Source of the DNA: Macrostomum hystrix
Taxonomy: Eukaryota; Platyhelminthes; Macrostomidae
Direction: 5' to 3'
Length of the DNA stretch: 64,000 nucleotides
Assembly (NCBI GenBank): GCA_950097015.1
Contig: CATNEN010000038.1
Span: forward strand, 25,457,001 to 25,521,000
Part shown: in pieces, positions 14,001 through 22,079 of the stretch
How the letters are laid out: each line of letters starts with the position of its first letter
Position numbering within the stretch: the first letter of the stretch is position 1
Notes under the pieces: generated by a model
Database searches by the model: none
What the model was told of the DNA's origin: nothing
What the model saw: only the letters and a program-made list of their open reading frames with translations
Made by a program: the position numbers and the translations under genes

Positions 14001-14372
14001 TAGCATGCCAATCGAAGTTAAGTAAATTAGCTTACCTGACAAACTGCTCAACTGACCGAGCATCATTAGCTTGGAGCCGTCGCCAGTGGTGCCATTTGTA
14101 CGATTAACATTGTCCATAATGTACAAGTCGGGTGTTATAATGCCTTTGCGAATTGTCTCGGATACTTTAGCGCCAAGCAGTACAGAGCCGGCAGTCTCAA
14201 AGATCGTGGCCAGAATGCAGGCCTGGCGCAGAGTTAGCACTTTTGAGCCAACCGAAGTGCCGAAACTATTGGCGACATCGTTGGCTCCGATGCCGAATGC
14301 TAGAACAAATGAGATTAAAAATCCGACAACTACAACCCAGATTAGCTCCGGGGGTATGACCACGTCGAACAT
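2093..14372 (-). CDS. SLC20A: Sodium-dependent phosphate transporter, PiT/SLC20A family (8 exons)
   Basis: Plasma-membrane Na+/phosphate symporter. Coding exons on the minus strand, 5' to 3': 14372-14036, 13417-13277, 10624-10539, 10144-10048, 9932-9813, 9493-9093, 8559-8219, 2345-2093. They sum to 1776 bp (591 aa plus stop), all with GT-AG borders and matching phases. Exon 1 holds the first PiT signature ([15 protein letters not shown], residues 29-43). Exon 7 holds the second ([17 protein letters not shown], around residue 434). The last exon has the C-terminal [13 protein letters not shown] motif. Exon 6 is a hydrophilic stretch with no membrane segment, matching the large cytoplasmic loop between the two halves. 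Human SLC20A1/A2 are about 650-680 aa, so this is slightly short, mainly in that loop. The start is the first ATG after an AT-rich leader; reading exon 1 past its donor runs into intron repeat. Introns 1, 2, 3, 5, 6 and 7 carry tandem repeats; intron 4 (115 bp) does not. A BEL/Pao element sits antisense in intron 7. PiT1 versus PiT2 orthology cannot be told here. Confidence 0.95.
2520..2858. repeat. 20-bp tandem repeat in PiT intron 7, left part
   Basis: Units of agctacggaatgaccaataa with a caact/caata variant. About 17 good copies, preceded by decayed copies from about 2450. The array is interrupted by the BEL/Pao insertion and resumes at 8096. Confidence 0.97.
2859..3188 (+). repeat. 5' LTR of BEL/Pao element
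   Basis: 330 bp, TGTCGG...GCGACA. It matches 7766-8095 base for base in my reading. No TATA box is obvious; the promoter may be TATA-less. Confidence 0.95.
3192..3205 (+). other. Putative primer binding site
   Basis: tggtagcagagcgc starts three bases after the 5' LTR. It begins TGG, as expected for the complement of a tRNA 3' CCA end. The tRNA species was not assigned. Confidence 0.6.
3235..7725 (+). CDS. BEL/Pao polyprotein: Gag-PR-(RT deleted)-integrase-DUF5641
   Basis: 1496-aa open frame. Order: a heptad-repeat N-terminus (residues ~30-175, SGLAAPT type); a Gag region ([16 protein letters not shown], ~240); a CX2CX4HX4C zinc knuckle ([14 protein letters not shown], ~456) and a second Cys/His cluster; an aspartic protease motif ([11 protein letters not shown], ~602); the conserved stretch before RT ([17 protein letters not shown], ~865). 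Then VLPHFPVIK is followed within about 50 residues by the pre-integrase segment ([14 protein letters not shown]). The RT and RNase H domains, several hundred residues in BEL elements, are absent although the frame stays open. Integrase D-D-E candidates are VDQLGP (~1146), FLDQATAF (~1212) and AVERLVG (~1265). A C-terminal DUF5641-like segment follows ([11 protein letters not shown], ~1396). In the integrase zinc finger, the first cysteine of the expected CxxC reads as arginine (RLPC). As it stands the element would need RT supplied in trans. Confidence 0.93.
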   Translation: MKTRSTTSTRGKLGHKSQNRVRPTTYANLTASGLAAPSSGLAATASGLAAPASGLAATASGLAAPTSGLAATASGLAAPASGLAAPTSGLAAPTSGLTASASGLAAPTSGLAAPTSGLAAPASSLAAPTSGLAAPTSGLAAPTSGLAAPTSGLTAPTSGLAAPTSGLAAPASSVGSIAFGVPNQQDAVQQLIGAMAQMMQQNQLLVQQLHINQNTSQPAPPRPRPASLFGDTVLRNVQLQGFDGEDPASFPAFWSSFTYRIDSCNYTDVDKFEALRGLLAGAALRKLGGLDACQPGAYNQACRILQANYGDLWEQKSTCFRRLLAMPQLCNIDHQSLEEFSDTLRLTVGQLTRLGETSAALDPYVHALWPKLPPALQSDIQDVRCKALQPLIPTMQELQGHLDNKLRAIRASQANYTSAVFAPYAGASLINAATNRSVTSSTPSAGHVHTRAHAPICVYCERSGHSSQTCGVISKPDDRLRIIRSKALCLNCLRSHATSNCSSRNRCRECRALHHTSLHGARFNPPPHVLHVDSTAKANSNLDSTAALPTAFANLKAMNDNTFNTVSCISSTCDELIRPSIMATFSATAVNPTSGGTTRVSVLIDGGSSFTYIKLEVARKLGLRLHRRISLDSSSCHTDSRRRVTADIVELELSTPDGRRLPLRVLATEHIAPPIHIPAVQLPSDILATLQHLPHGIANLPPSQDGELELDLLIGNDYAQRLIGPSVPAIPLRPSLTAHLTPFGAVLTGCLENTDDCRPSGLLNSSQLIANSLLSQFRRDNLECLADRMTSLELLGIERGAEQPNPRGDVLTKDLLDSATRGSDGRYSVALPFKPGAEQLPSNFGQAWGRAQATHRRLSQAERQEYYGEFEKHKAEGILEIADDTSPKGKIIHVLPHFPVIKMSSKFHPHGEWPSQTTPTPTDSTILQGIPPAQKKAKKTSAFLSASNRCVPLAGMDINRFGKLSALLGTLAFVIRFVKRRNRVTAPDASERQAALHLWIKWVQRERYADAINAIQEGRPKSCKIVAQLDLFLDDEGLIRHNSRMANATLDADAIYPMLLPPDHHLTHLLILYIHKRDCHSSAISVLRSPCNRFWIVRGLSTVRSSLRQRLPCRFTKGRTLPPPQHGQLPPERLNSSGQSFSSLLVDQLGPVLTTDTKTHTNNKRWAMLLCCASSRAVHLDYLHDYSADSVLHAFERFWARRGLTEASIFLDQATAFQAAGKIIDSLLTPTFQHKLLADLQPFATARQLHFKFAPARAPWHQGAVERLVGMVKASLRPSLWCRRISDEEFLTLLTKIEAVLNSRPLTSFSNEPYDTRPLTPADLIAPSAQLDLPAAPEHLVPSAGTTTRDQLRALYRRHEQIIDAFWARWNRDYLQQLHSIHLQHRRRHGEHSHQPVVGQLYLLADQTPRSNWKTCRVIEVHPDSHDITRYVTVRTSTGHEPRRAITHLVPLEADIIDFQTAPNAGRALVSTRLWQQGRSGTNQPRSTCHATPTST
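3325..3750 (+). repeat. Coding 21-bp minisatellite in the BEL gag
   Basis: About 20 copies of a GC-rich 21-bp unit (agcggcctcgccgcacc...) encode the heptad [14 protein letters not shown]. The GC content contrasts with the AT-rich host repeats, so it arose inside the element. Confidence 0.95.
7766..8095 (+). repeat. 3' LTR of BEL/Pao element
   Basis: 330 bp, the same sequence as 2859-3188. It is followed by the tacgg target duplication and the resumed 20-bp host repeat. Confidence 0.95.
8096..8218. repeat. 20-bp tandem repeat in PiT intron 7, right part
   Basis: Six copies of the 20-bp unit interrupted by the BEL element. On the gene (minus) strand the unit reads gtagctttattggtcattcc. The intron's 5' splice site (8218-8217) is the first gt of the first unit, so the array begins exactly at the exon border. 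Confidence 0.95.
8598..9088. repeat. 23-bp tandem repeat filling PiT intron 6
   Basis: About 21 copies of a 23-bp unit (ccttactcaggcctcactc plus a short caaag/ccaag tail). It fills nearly all of intron 6 (8560-9092) and ends four bases from the intron's 5' splice site. On the gene strand units contain gtgagg and gtaagg, resembling splice donors. Confidence 0.97.
9526..9780. repeat. 20-bp tandem repeat in PiT intron 5
   Basis: About 13 copies of gatctaggactgtgatagag with small variants (gaatg, gagtg, atggg). It occupies most of intron 5 (9494-9812) and is unrelated to the arrays in neighbouring introns. Confidence 0.95.
10262..10465. repeat. Degenerate gggattcggatct repeat in PiT intron 3
   Basis: About 200 bp of short irregular units (gggattcggatctgggatc, roughly 12-20 bp) inside intron 3 (10145-10538). 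Confidence 0.9.
10625..12520. other. PiT intron 2, non-repetitive part
   Basis: AT-rich intron DNA with no supported exon. It includes a short direct duplication (tctatttaaaaaagtgagac, twice, 11359-11400) and a more GC-rich patch at 11560-11780. ORFs there are short and unrecognised. Confidence 0.6.
12525..12960. repeat. Degenerate gggattctggtttggg repeat in PiT intron 2
   Basis: Irregular roughly 20-bp units (gggattctagtctgggatct type) with a longer duplicated block (12652-12718 resembles 12736-12800). This is an older, diverged minisatellite. Confidence 0.88.
13535..13935. repeat. 20-bp tandem repeat in PiT intron 1
   Basis: About 20 copies of aggatggtcacctgttacac with an attat variant, in intron 1 (13418-14035). 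On the gene strand each unit carries caggtgacc, resembling a splice donor. Confidence 0.97.
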
Positions 14373-15535
14373 TTTCGATCAACAATAGTCACTTAAAATA
14401 AAACAATCAAACGATAATAACCAAATAGAAACTTAAATGCGACTGGTTTTTTATAAAAGCTGTTTTCACAGTTAATAGTCTGCCTGCCTTCTCTCTCTCG
14501 CTCTTCTTTTGTTTCAAATGTACGTCTTAGTGGAAATGAAATAAGAGTATTATTGAAAGCTTGTTATACTCTGATCTTCTTTTATCTGGCGAAGATTTCT
14601 AAAAATTGCTCTAAATTAAGACAGAGACTGGCTTTTGGGACAGAAGACTAGTTCTGCGGGAGGCAGGCAACGTAGTTGGGTTGAATTAAAAAAAGCTAGC
14701 GTGCCAGAGGAAGGAGGAGCGCTCCAGTCTCATTTATTTTTAGGCAACACACCCCACAGCCATGTGATCACCCGCCCCAAGTCGGCGCTCACCCCCTCCC
14801 TACGTTCAGTGCTTTTTTCATAATAGAATGAGCGCGGCGGCCTGGTGGGTTTGGGCTGGGGTGGGGGTTGGCGCGAGGGGTTGAGGCTGGGGAGGGGTGG
14901 GTGTTCATCTGCATGACTTGTGCCCTTGTCCAGCCCGAACCGACCTCCAATGAAGAGCTAGCTGGGGAACGGGGAGGCGGGCAAAAGCTAAGGGATTCAA
15001 GGCCTCTCTTATCTCTCTTACCCTCGATATCCCCAAGTCATTTTTCCTTCTACCCTTCGCATCCTTCCTCTTCATAGTTCGTGTCTCGTCTTTTCCCTCC
15101 TCCCCTCCCCTAGGGCAATCACGTTGCCAGATCGTGGTCGCGCCTGTGCTTTATTCCATGGAGTTGTTGCAATGGCTTGTTGTGTTATGCATGACCCATG
15201 GGAATCTAAGCGATGGATAGATTTACATACATTCTTGCGGCTAACAAGTAACTTGTCTTGTCTGCCACTGCCAGACCCTGCACTTTGCGGTACTGCACTG
15301 TGTACGATCTTTTCTATTTTTTGTACACTACTCCTTTCACAATACAATATGTCTTCATGTCTGAGGTCTAAACAATTTTAGCTCCGGAATTTTTGCTGTT
15401 GTTTTATGCTTAGAAATGATGTGCTCTATTTCAAAATACTACTCTTCACTGTACGGCGCGCGTTGCTACTGCGCACCACCACCACTAGTGAATGCCATAT
15501 TTTTTATTTATAGATTACAAAGAAGCCTAGCATAG
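14373..15535. other. Upstream flank of PiT; G-rich tract
   Basis: No gene supported. This is the likely 5' UTR and promoter side of the phosphate transporter. A G-rich stretch at 14836-14913 has many runs of three to five G on the plus strand (ctggggtgggggttgg). I see no clear TATA box. Confidence 0.5.
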
Positions 15536-15539
15536 ACCA

Positions 15540-16640
15540 TGGGATGGGATAACTTGTCTACTAAGGGATGGGTGGGATAACTGTCTACTAAAGGATATGG
15601 GTGGGATAACTGTCTACTAAGGGATGGGTGGGATAACTGTCTACTAAGGGATGGGTGGGATAACTGTCTACTAAGGGATGGGTGGGATAACTGTCTACTA
15701 AGGGATGGGTGGGATAACTGTCTACTAAAGGATGGGTGGGATAACTGTCTACTAAGGGATGGGTGGGATAACTGTCTACTAAGGGATTGGTGGAATAACT
15801 GTCTACTAAGGGATGGGTGGGATAACTGTCTACTTAAGGATGGGTTGGATAACTGTCTACTAAAGGATGGGTGGGATAATTGTCTACTAAAGGATGGGTG
15901 GGATAACTGTCTACTAAGGGATGGGTGGGATAACTGTCTACTAAAGGATGGGTGGGATAACTGTCTACTAAAGGATGGGTAGGATAACTGTCTACTAAGG
16001 GATTGGTGGAATAACTGTCTACTAAGGGATGGGTGGGGTAACTGTCTACTTAAGGATGGGTGGGATAACTGTCTACTTAAGGATGGGTGGGATAACTGTC
16101 TACTAAAGGATGGGTGGGATAACTGTCTACTAAAGGATGGGTGGGATAACTGTCTACTAATGGATGGGTGGGATAACTGTCTACTAATGGATGGGTGGGA
16201 TAACTGTCTACTAAAGGATGGGTGGGATAACTGTCTACTAAGGGATGGGTGGGATAACTGTCTACTAAGGGATGGGTGGGATAACTGTCTACTAAGGGAT
16301 GGGTGGGATAACTGTCTACTAAGGGATGGGTGGGATAACTGTCTACTAAGGGATGGGTGGGATAACTGTCTACTAAGGCTAAGGGATGGGTGAGATAACT
16401 GTCTACTAAGGGATGGGTGGGATAACTGTCTACTAAGGCTAAGGGATGGGTGAGATAACTGTCTACTAAGGGATGGGTGGGATAACTGTCTACTAAGGGA
16501 TGGGTGAGATAACTGTCTACTAAGGGATGGGTGAGATAACTGTCTACTAAGGGATGGGTGGGATAACTGTCTACTTAAGGATGGATGGGATAACTGTCTA
16601 CTAAGGGATGGGTGGGATAACTGTCTACTTAAGGATGGGT
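15540..16640. repeat. 27-bp minisatellite, about 41 copies
   Basis: Unit gggtgggataactgtctact plus aagggat (27 bp), with aaagg, taagg and aatgg variants. A longer block with an extra aaggct is duplicated at 16374-16450. It is intergenic, between PiT and the RINGv gene. The 9-codon unit creates spurious ORFs. Confidence 0.97.
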
Positions 16641-16684
16641 TGGCCAGAAAATTGATCTTTTTTCCCTCTCAGAACTAATTCGTT

Positions 16685-17160
16685 TGCAACAGAAACGTAA
16701 AGCTCGGACTCTCTGCCCAGCAAGTGTACTCAACATCTGTCATAATAAAAATAATAATAATTGTAGTTGGGCTGCGGGCAATGGCACATCATTTGGTGAC
16801 ACTAGACCCGCAGCCAGCGAGGAGGCAATTCTGCCCATTTCGCTGTCTACTGCGCACTCACACAAATACTGTACGCAGGCACACACTCACACAGGTGTGT
16901 ACATCTGCTCTGACTTTCTCATCGTCAGGCGGTGCACAATCTCACTGTGCCTTGGAGTTTGGCCCTCAATGGCGCAGAGCGCACGACAAGTAATAATAAA
17001 TAAATTTTGCCTCGCCGCGGAATCGAGCTCAGGGGCCTTGGTGCGAGAGGCAGAAGCTTTAACTGCTCTGCCACCGACCAGGTGGAAGTTCGTTCTTAAC
17101 AGAAAAAACTCGGACTCTGTGCTCAAGCAAGTGTACAGTCACCAGCTTGTCCTACTAAAA
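16685..17160. repeat. SINE-like interspersed repeat, copy A
   Basis: The segment 16765-16990 (gggctgcgggcaatggcaca ... ttggccctcaatggcg) is closely matched at 23195-23400. On the minus strand 17095-17010 looks tRNA-derived: an A-box-like tggcagagcagttaaagc and a B-box-like gagctcgattccgcgg. Imperfect direct repeats (ctcggactctstgcccagcaag type) flank it at about 16700 and 17107. I read it as a tRNA-derived SINE or a composite of two. Confidence 0.65.
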
Positions 17161-17303
17161 GTTGACACAGAAATAGGCATTACATCATTTTAACATTTTG
17201 CAACACTACATAAACAAGTGCATTACAGCACTAAATTGTTTCGAGTCTTCCAGGTAAACGCTTATTTTCTAAACTTTCGTGTAGCTGCTGTCATATTTCA
17301 GCA

Positions 17304-20282
17304 ATGCCGGAGGAGCCGAAATTGTGCAGAATCTGCCATCGAAGCACAGAATCTAGTCTTTCAGGAGAATGCGCCCCGAATTGCAAATGGATTTTGTTAC
17401 TGCTGTTCTGTCAATCGATTGACAGCACGCTGTGCCAACTGCAGTGTCAGTGCAGGATCGGTTCTGCTGGCTGCCTGTGCTACGGCTGCTACAGGGTGAG
17501 TTCCCTGTCTCATGTCTACCCTGTCTCATGTCTACCCTGTCTCATGTCTACCCTGTCTCATGTCTACCCTATCTCTTGTCTACCCTATCTCTTGTCTACC
17601 CTGTCTCATGTCTACCCTGTCTGATGTCTACCCTGTCTCATGTCTACCCTATCTCTTGTCTACCCTGTCTCATGTCTAACCTGTCTCATCTCTCCCCTGT
17701 CTCATGTCTACCCTGTCTCATGTCTACCCTGTCTCATGTCTACCCTGTCTCATGTCTACCCTATCTCTTGTCTACCCTGTCTCATGTCTAACCTGTCTCA
17801 TCTCTCCCCTGTCTCATGTCTACCCTGTCTCATGTCTACCCTGTCTCATGTCTACCCTGTCTCATGTCTACCCTGTCTCATGTCTACCCTGTCTCATGTC
17901 TAACCTGTCTCATCTCTCCCCTGTCTCTTGTCTACCCTGTCTCATGTCTACCCTATCTCATGTCTACCCTGTCTCATGTCTACCCTATCTCTTGTCTACC
18001 CTGTCTCATGTCTACCCTGTCTCATGTCTACCCTATCTCTTGTCTACCCTATCTCTTGTCTACCCTGTCTCATGTCTACCCTGTCTCATGTCTACCCTAT
18101 CTCTTGTCTACCCTGTCTCATGTCTACCCTGTCTCATGTCTACCCTGTCTCATGTCTACCCTGTCTCATGTCTACCCTGTGTCATCTCTCACAGCTGTCT
18201 CATCTCTCCCCTGTCTCATCTCTCCCATGTCTCATCTCTCGCCTGTCTCATCTCTCCCATGTCTCATCTCTCGCCTGTCTCATCTCTCCCATGTCTCATC
18301 TCTCCCCTGTCTCATCTCTCTCATGTCTCATCTCTCGCCTGTCTCATCTCTCCCCTGTCTTATCTCTCCCCTGTCTCATCTCTCCCCTGTCTCATCTCTC
18401 CCCTGTCTCATCTCTCCCCTGACTCATCTCTCCCCTGTCTCATCTCTCCCCTGTCTTATCTCTCCCCTGTCTCATCTCTCCCCTGTCTCATCTCTCCCCT
18501 GTCTCCTTTATAATCCCTCCCAAGTCTTATTTATTCTGTCTCATCCCTCCCGTATCTCGTCTCTGATTTGACTAGAGCAATATCGGTTGACTATCAGTCC
18601 TTTACTTACTCACGCTTCTCTCGAGGTCTGCTCAGACTCACGACTTGTTTAAAATCGATTGGAAATTATCCGAAACTTAAGATAGACCCGCCACTGCTTG
18701 ACTGTGCACAACCTACTGGAACTAGGAAGATGTTACACTTTATGAAAATATGACAGTTTGTAAAACTTCAAATCTCACCCTTTAAGTTTACTAGACCTCA
18801 AATCTCACACTGTAAGTTTACTAAATCTAAAAACTCACCCTGTAAGTTTACTAAATCTCAAATCTCACCCTGTAAGTCTACTAAACCTCAAATCTCACCC
18901 TGTAAGTTTACTAAACCTCAAATCTCATCCTGTAAGTCTACTAAACCTCAAATCTCACCCTGTAAGTTTACTAAATCTCAAATCTTACCCTCTAAGTTTA
19001 CTAAATCTCAAATCTCAACCTGTAAGTTTACTAAATCACAAATCTCACACTGTAAGTATACTAAATCTTAAATCTCACCCTGTAAGTTTACTAAATCTCA
19101 AATCTCACCCTGTAAGTTTACTAAACCTCAAATCTCACACTCTAAGTTTACTTAATCTCAAATCTCAACCTGTAAGTTTACTAAATCTCAAATCTCATCC
19201 TGTAAGTCTACTAAACCTCAAATCTCACCCTGTAAGTTTACTAAATCTCAAATCTCACCCTCTAAGTTTACTAAATCTCAAATCTCAACCTGTAAGTTTA
19301 CTAGACCTCAAATCTCACACTGTAAGTATACTAAATCTCAAATCTCATCCTGTAAGTCTACTAAACCTCAAATCTCACCCTGTCAGTTTACTAAACCTCA
19401 AATCTCACCCTGTAAGTTTACTAAACCTCAAATCTCACCCTGTAAGATTACTAAATCTCAAATCTCACCCTGTAAGATTACTAAATCTCAAATCTCTCCC
19501 TGTAAGTTTACTAAATCTCAAATCTCACCCTGTCAGTTTACTAAACCTCAAATCTCACCCTGTAAGTTTACTAAACCTCAAATCTCACCCTGTAAGTATA
19601 CTAAACCTCAAATCTCACCCTGTAAGTTTACTGAACCTCAAATCTCACCCTGTAAGTTTACTAAATCCCAAATCTCACCCTGTAGGTTTACTAAATCTCA
19701 AATCTCTCCCTGTCAGTTTACTAAATCTCAAATCTCACCTTGTCAGGTTAATAAATCTCAAATCTCTCCCTGTCAGTTTACTAAATCTCAAATCTCTCCC
19801 TGTAAGTTTACTAAATCACAAATCTCACCCTGTAAGTTTACTAAATCTCAAATCTCACCCTGTAAGTTTACTAAACCTCAAATCTCACCGTGTAATAAGT
19901 ATACTAAACCTCAAATCTCACCCTGTAAGTTTACTAAACCTCAAATCTCACCTAATTTCAGAAGCAACGAGACACTAGACGGTCAAGAAGGTGCGAGTTG
20001 TGCCAGGAACGGCTATTTCACATTGAGCCAAGTCACCTAATCATAGCAATGCGATTCTGCCAGTTGTTCTGCATCATATTCGCTCTATCTAGCTTCATCA
20101 TCAGCGTCATCAGCTCGTCTGGCGCTGCCCTGGCAGCTGCTTGCTGCTCACTCATTGTCTCAGTGCTCAACGGCTCGATTGCTTGCCTGATTGCGTCCGA
20201 GTTAGTTAAGGGCCGGTTTCCAATTTGTTGGTCATTTTCGGCGGAATTTGAGATGTCAAAGCAGACAATTATTGACTGCTGA
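17304..20282 (+). CDS. MARCH-type RINGv membrane E3 ubiquitin ligase-like protein (2 exons)
   Basis: Predicted membrane-bound ubiquitin ligase. Exons 17304-17495 and 19962-20282 (192 + 321 bp, 170 aa). Donor AGG|gtgagt, acceptor taatttcag|AAG, phase 0. Exon 1 carries CRIC (residues 8-11) and CQCRIGSAGCLCYGC; exon 2 carries RRCELC, the end of a RING-CH finger. A hydrophobic region follows (about residues 90-145: FCQLFCIIFALSSFIISVIS, then a second segment), typical of MARCH proteins with two membrane spans. The canonical histidine of RING-CH is not seen; the best alignment puts cysteine there with one extra residue of spacing, so ligase activity is an inference. The spacer between CRIC and CQC is also unusually long and hydrophobic. 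Exon 2 sits between the arms of a large inverted repeat. It could be a diverged or non-catalytic family member. Confidence 0.78.
17505..18560. repeat. 16-bp minisatellite in RINGv intron, two related blocks
   Basis: From 17505 to about 18180 the unit is tgtctaccctgtctca. From about 18185 to 18510 it changes to tctctcccctgtctca, with a cca/gcc variant. The sharp change of unit inside one continuous array suggests two successive amplifications. The strand is almost pure pyrimidine-rich. It begins about 10 bases after the intron's donor site. Confidence 0.97.
18586..18768 (+). repeat. Left outer arm of large inverted repeat (unique part)
   Basis: About 183 bp starting gttgactatcagtccttta. It is identical in my reading to the reverse complement of 21240-21422. 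It is followed inward by a 30-bp tandem array, as is the right arm. Confidence 0.93.
18766..19953. repeat. 30-bp minisatellite, left palindrome arm, about 40 copies
   Basis: Unit ctcaaatctcaccctgtaag plus tttactaaac (30 bp). The same unit, reverse-complemented, makes up 20735-21240. Each unit contains a donor-like tgtaagt and a branch-point-like tactaaac. The array ends eight bases before the acceptor of exon 2 of the RINGv gene. Confidence 0.97.
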
Positions 20283-20734
20283 ATTTAATGCACCACAGAA
20301 ACAACCTGTTCTCTCTATCCATTATCCTGTCATCGCGATTCATTATCCCATTATCTCTTAATTATCCCCTCATCTATATTCATTATCCCATCATTTTATC
20401 CACTATCAGCACAATATCCCATAAACTTTATTCACAAACCCCCTTTCTGTGCTAATCCCATCTCATATATTTATCCCTGGAATAGTTCGATGTGAATTAT
20501 CCCGTTATTAAGGATTATATTCTTCATAATTACTCCCCAGTCTCTAGTCATCCTATCCAATAGGCATTCACTGTATTATAAGCGGTTCTTATATTTTACT
20601 CGTAAGTAGTATAATGCGAGTGTGCAGAGCGCCAAAAAACTTTTTTTTGTAATTAGAAACTTTCCTTTTCTTTATACGAGCGTAATTAAATCTTTACTTT
20701 TCTTTTACAGTCTGCGATTTAACGAATCAGCAGG
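20283..20734. other. 3' flank of RINGv gene, palindrome spacer
   Basis: Likely 3' UTR and beyond. It has degenerate cattatccc-type short repeats (20300-20480) and no further gene. Confidence 0.5.
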
Positions 20735-21240
20735 GTGAAATTTGGGATTTAGTAAACTTATTACACGGTGAAATTTGGGATTTAGTAAACTTATTACACG
20801 GTGAAATTTGGGATTTAGTAAACTTATTACACGGTGAGATTTGGGATTTAGTAAACTTATTACACGGTGAGATTTGGGATTTAGTAAACTTATTACACGG
20901 TGAGATTTGGGATTTAGTAAATTTACAGGGTGAGATTTGAGGTTTAGTAAACTTACAGGGTGAGATCTGAGGTTTAGTATACTTACAGGTTGAGATTTGA
21001 GGTTTAGTAAACTTACAGGTTGAGATTTGAGATTTAGTAAACTTACAGGGAGAGATTTGAGATTTAGTAAACTTACAGGGAGAGATTTGAGGTTTAGTAA
21101 ACTTACAGGGTGAGATTTGAGGTTTAGTAAACTTACAGGGTGAGATTTGAGGTTTAGTAAACTTACAGGGTGAGATTTGAGGTTTAGTATACTTACAGGT
21201 TGAGATTTGAGATTTAGTGAACTTACAGTGTGAGATTTGA
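20735..21240. repeat. 30/33-bp minisatellite, right palindrome arm
   Basis: About 16 units, reverse complement of the left-arm unit (gtttagtaaacttacagggt...). The first six units carry a longer ttattacacgg form; the rest match the left arm. Confidence 0.96.
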
Positions 21241-21422
21241 AGTTTTACAAACTGTCATATTTTCATAAAGTGTAACATCTTCCTAGTTCCAGTAGGTTGT
21301 GCACAGTCAAGCAGTGGCGGGTCTATCTTAAGTTTCGGATAATTTCCAATCGATTTTAAACAAGTCGTGAGTCTGAGCAGACCTCGAGAGAAGCGTGAGT
21401 AAGTAAAGGACTGATAGTCAAC
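21240..21422 (-). repeat. Right outer arm of large inverted repeat (unique part)
   Basis: Reverse complement of 18586-18768 with no mismatch that I can see. Both arms hold the same short ORF on opposite strands, which I take as a shadow and not a gene. No target-site duplication is evident at the outer ends. Confidence 0.93.
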
Positions 21423-22079
21423 AGTCAACAGCTTGCATGCTATGTCCTGCACCCAGCAATATACAAACCATGTTACATACTAGGGATATTAGAAAATAAA
21501 TTGTCGGACCCGATAATCCTATACTATCTCTTTAGGCCCTAATTCTGTAGATGCTATATGAAAGCCACTTGTCGAATGGCAAAGCCGTGGCCGGTTGTAC
21601 AAAGTAAGGCTTCGTTTTACTCAGCATTCAACGAGTTTTCTTGTAGTGGACGGGGCAAGTGGTGCCCATCCGCTTAAGGGCTCATTTTCTACCCGGCCTG
21701 TTCCTGTATACACGCAAACTCAAATTCTACCATAGCAGGTCATGCGCAGTAAAACAGATTTAGGAAATGTTTTTCCAATACGCTACTACTGCAGCGCTCA
21801 CATTTTTTCGGATCTACCAATATCAAATCTGAGCTTGCGACTCCGACCCAACGAGTCTACTTGGAGAGTCGATTTCCCACTGTTCACTTTCCCAATTCTG
21901 AGACTTACACTGAATACTCATGTCCTATATATTCTTGGTAAGCATTTTTTTCTTCCTTCCTATTCTCTATCCCTGTAAGTAAACTTACAAGTAAACTGAC
22001 AGGGTGAGATTTGAGATTTAGGGAGACTCAGGGAGACTCAGGGAGATTCAGGGAGATTCAGGGAGACTGAGCGCAGTCT
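21423..22079. other. Intergenic; no gene seen
   Basis: No supported gene. A partial copy of the 30-bp unit appears at 21975-22020 (cagggtgagatttgagattt), followed by five gggaga(c/t)tca repeats leading into the polypyrimidine tract. Confidence 0.5.

Noticed and set aside
13926-14035. Extension of PiT exon 1 past its donor
   Set aside because: A consensus donor (TCAG|gtaagc) and the matching phase to exon 2 fit the conserved PiT sequence; the extension enters the intron repeat.
17010-17095. tRNA gene on the minus strand
   Set aside because: A- and B-box-like motifs are present but acceptor and anticodon stems do not form a full cloverleaf; better explained as a tRNA-derived SINE head.
18568-21452. 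Two identical ~61-65 aa ORFs on opposite strands
   Set aside because: They are the two copies of the inverted-repeat arm, with no recognisable protein feature.
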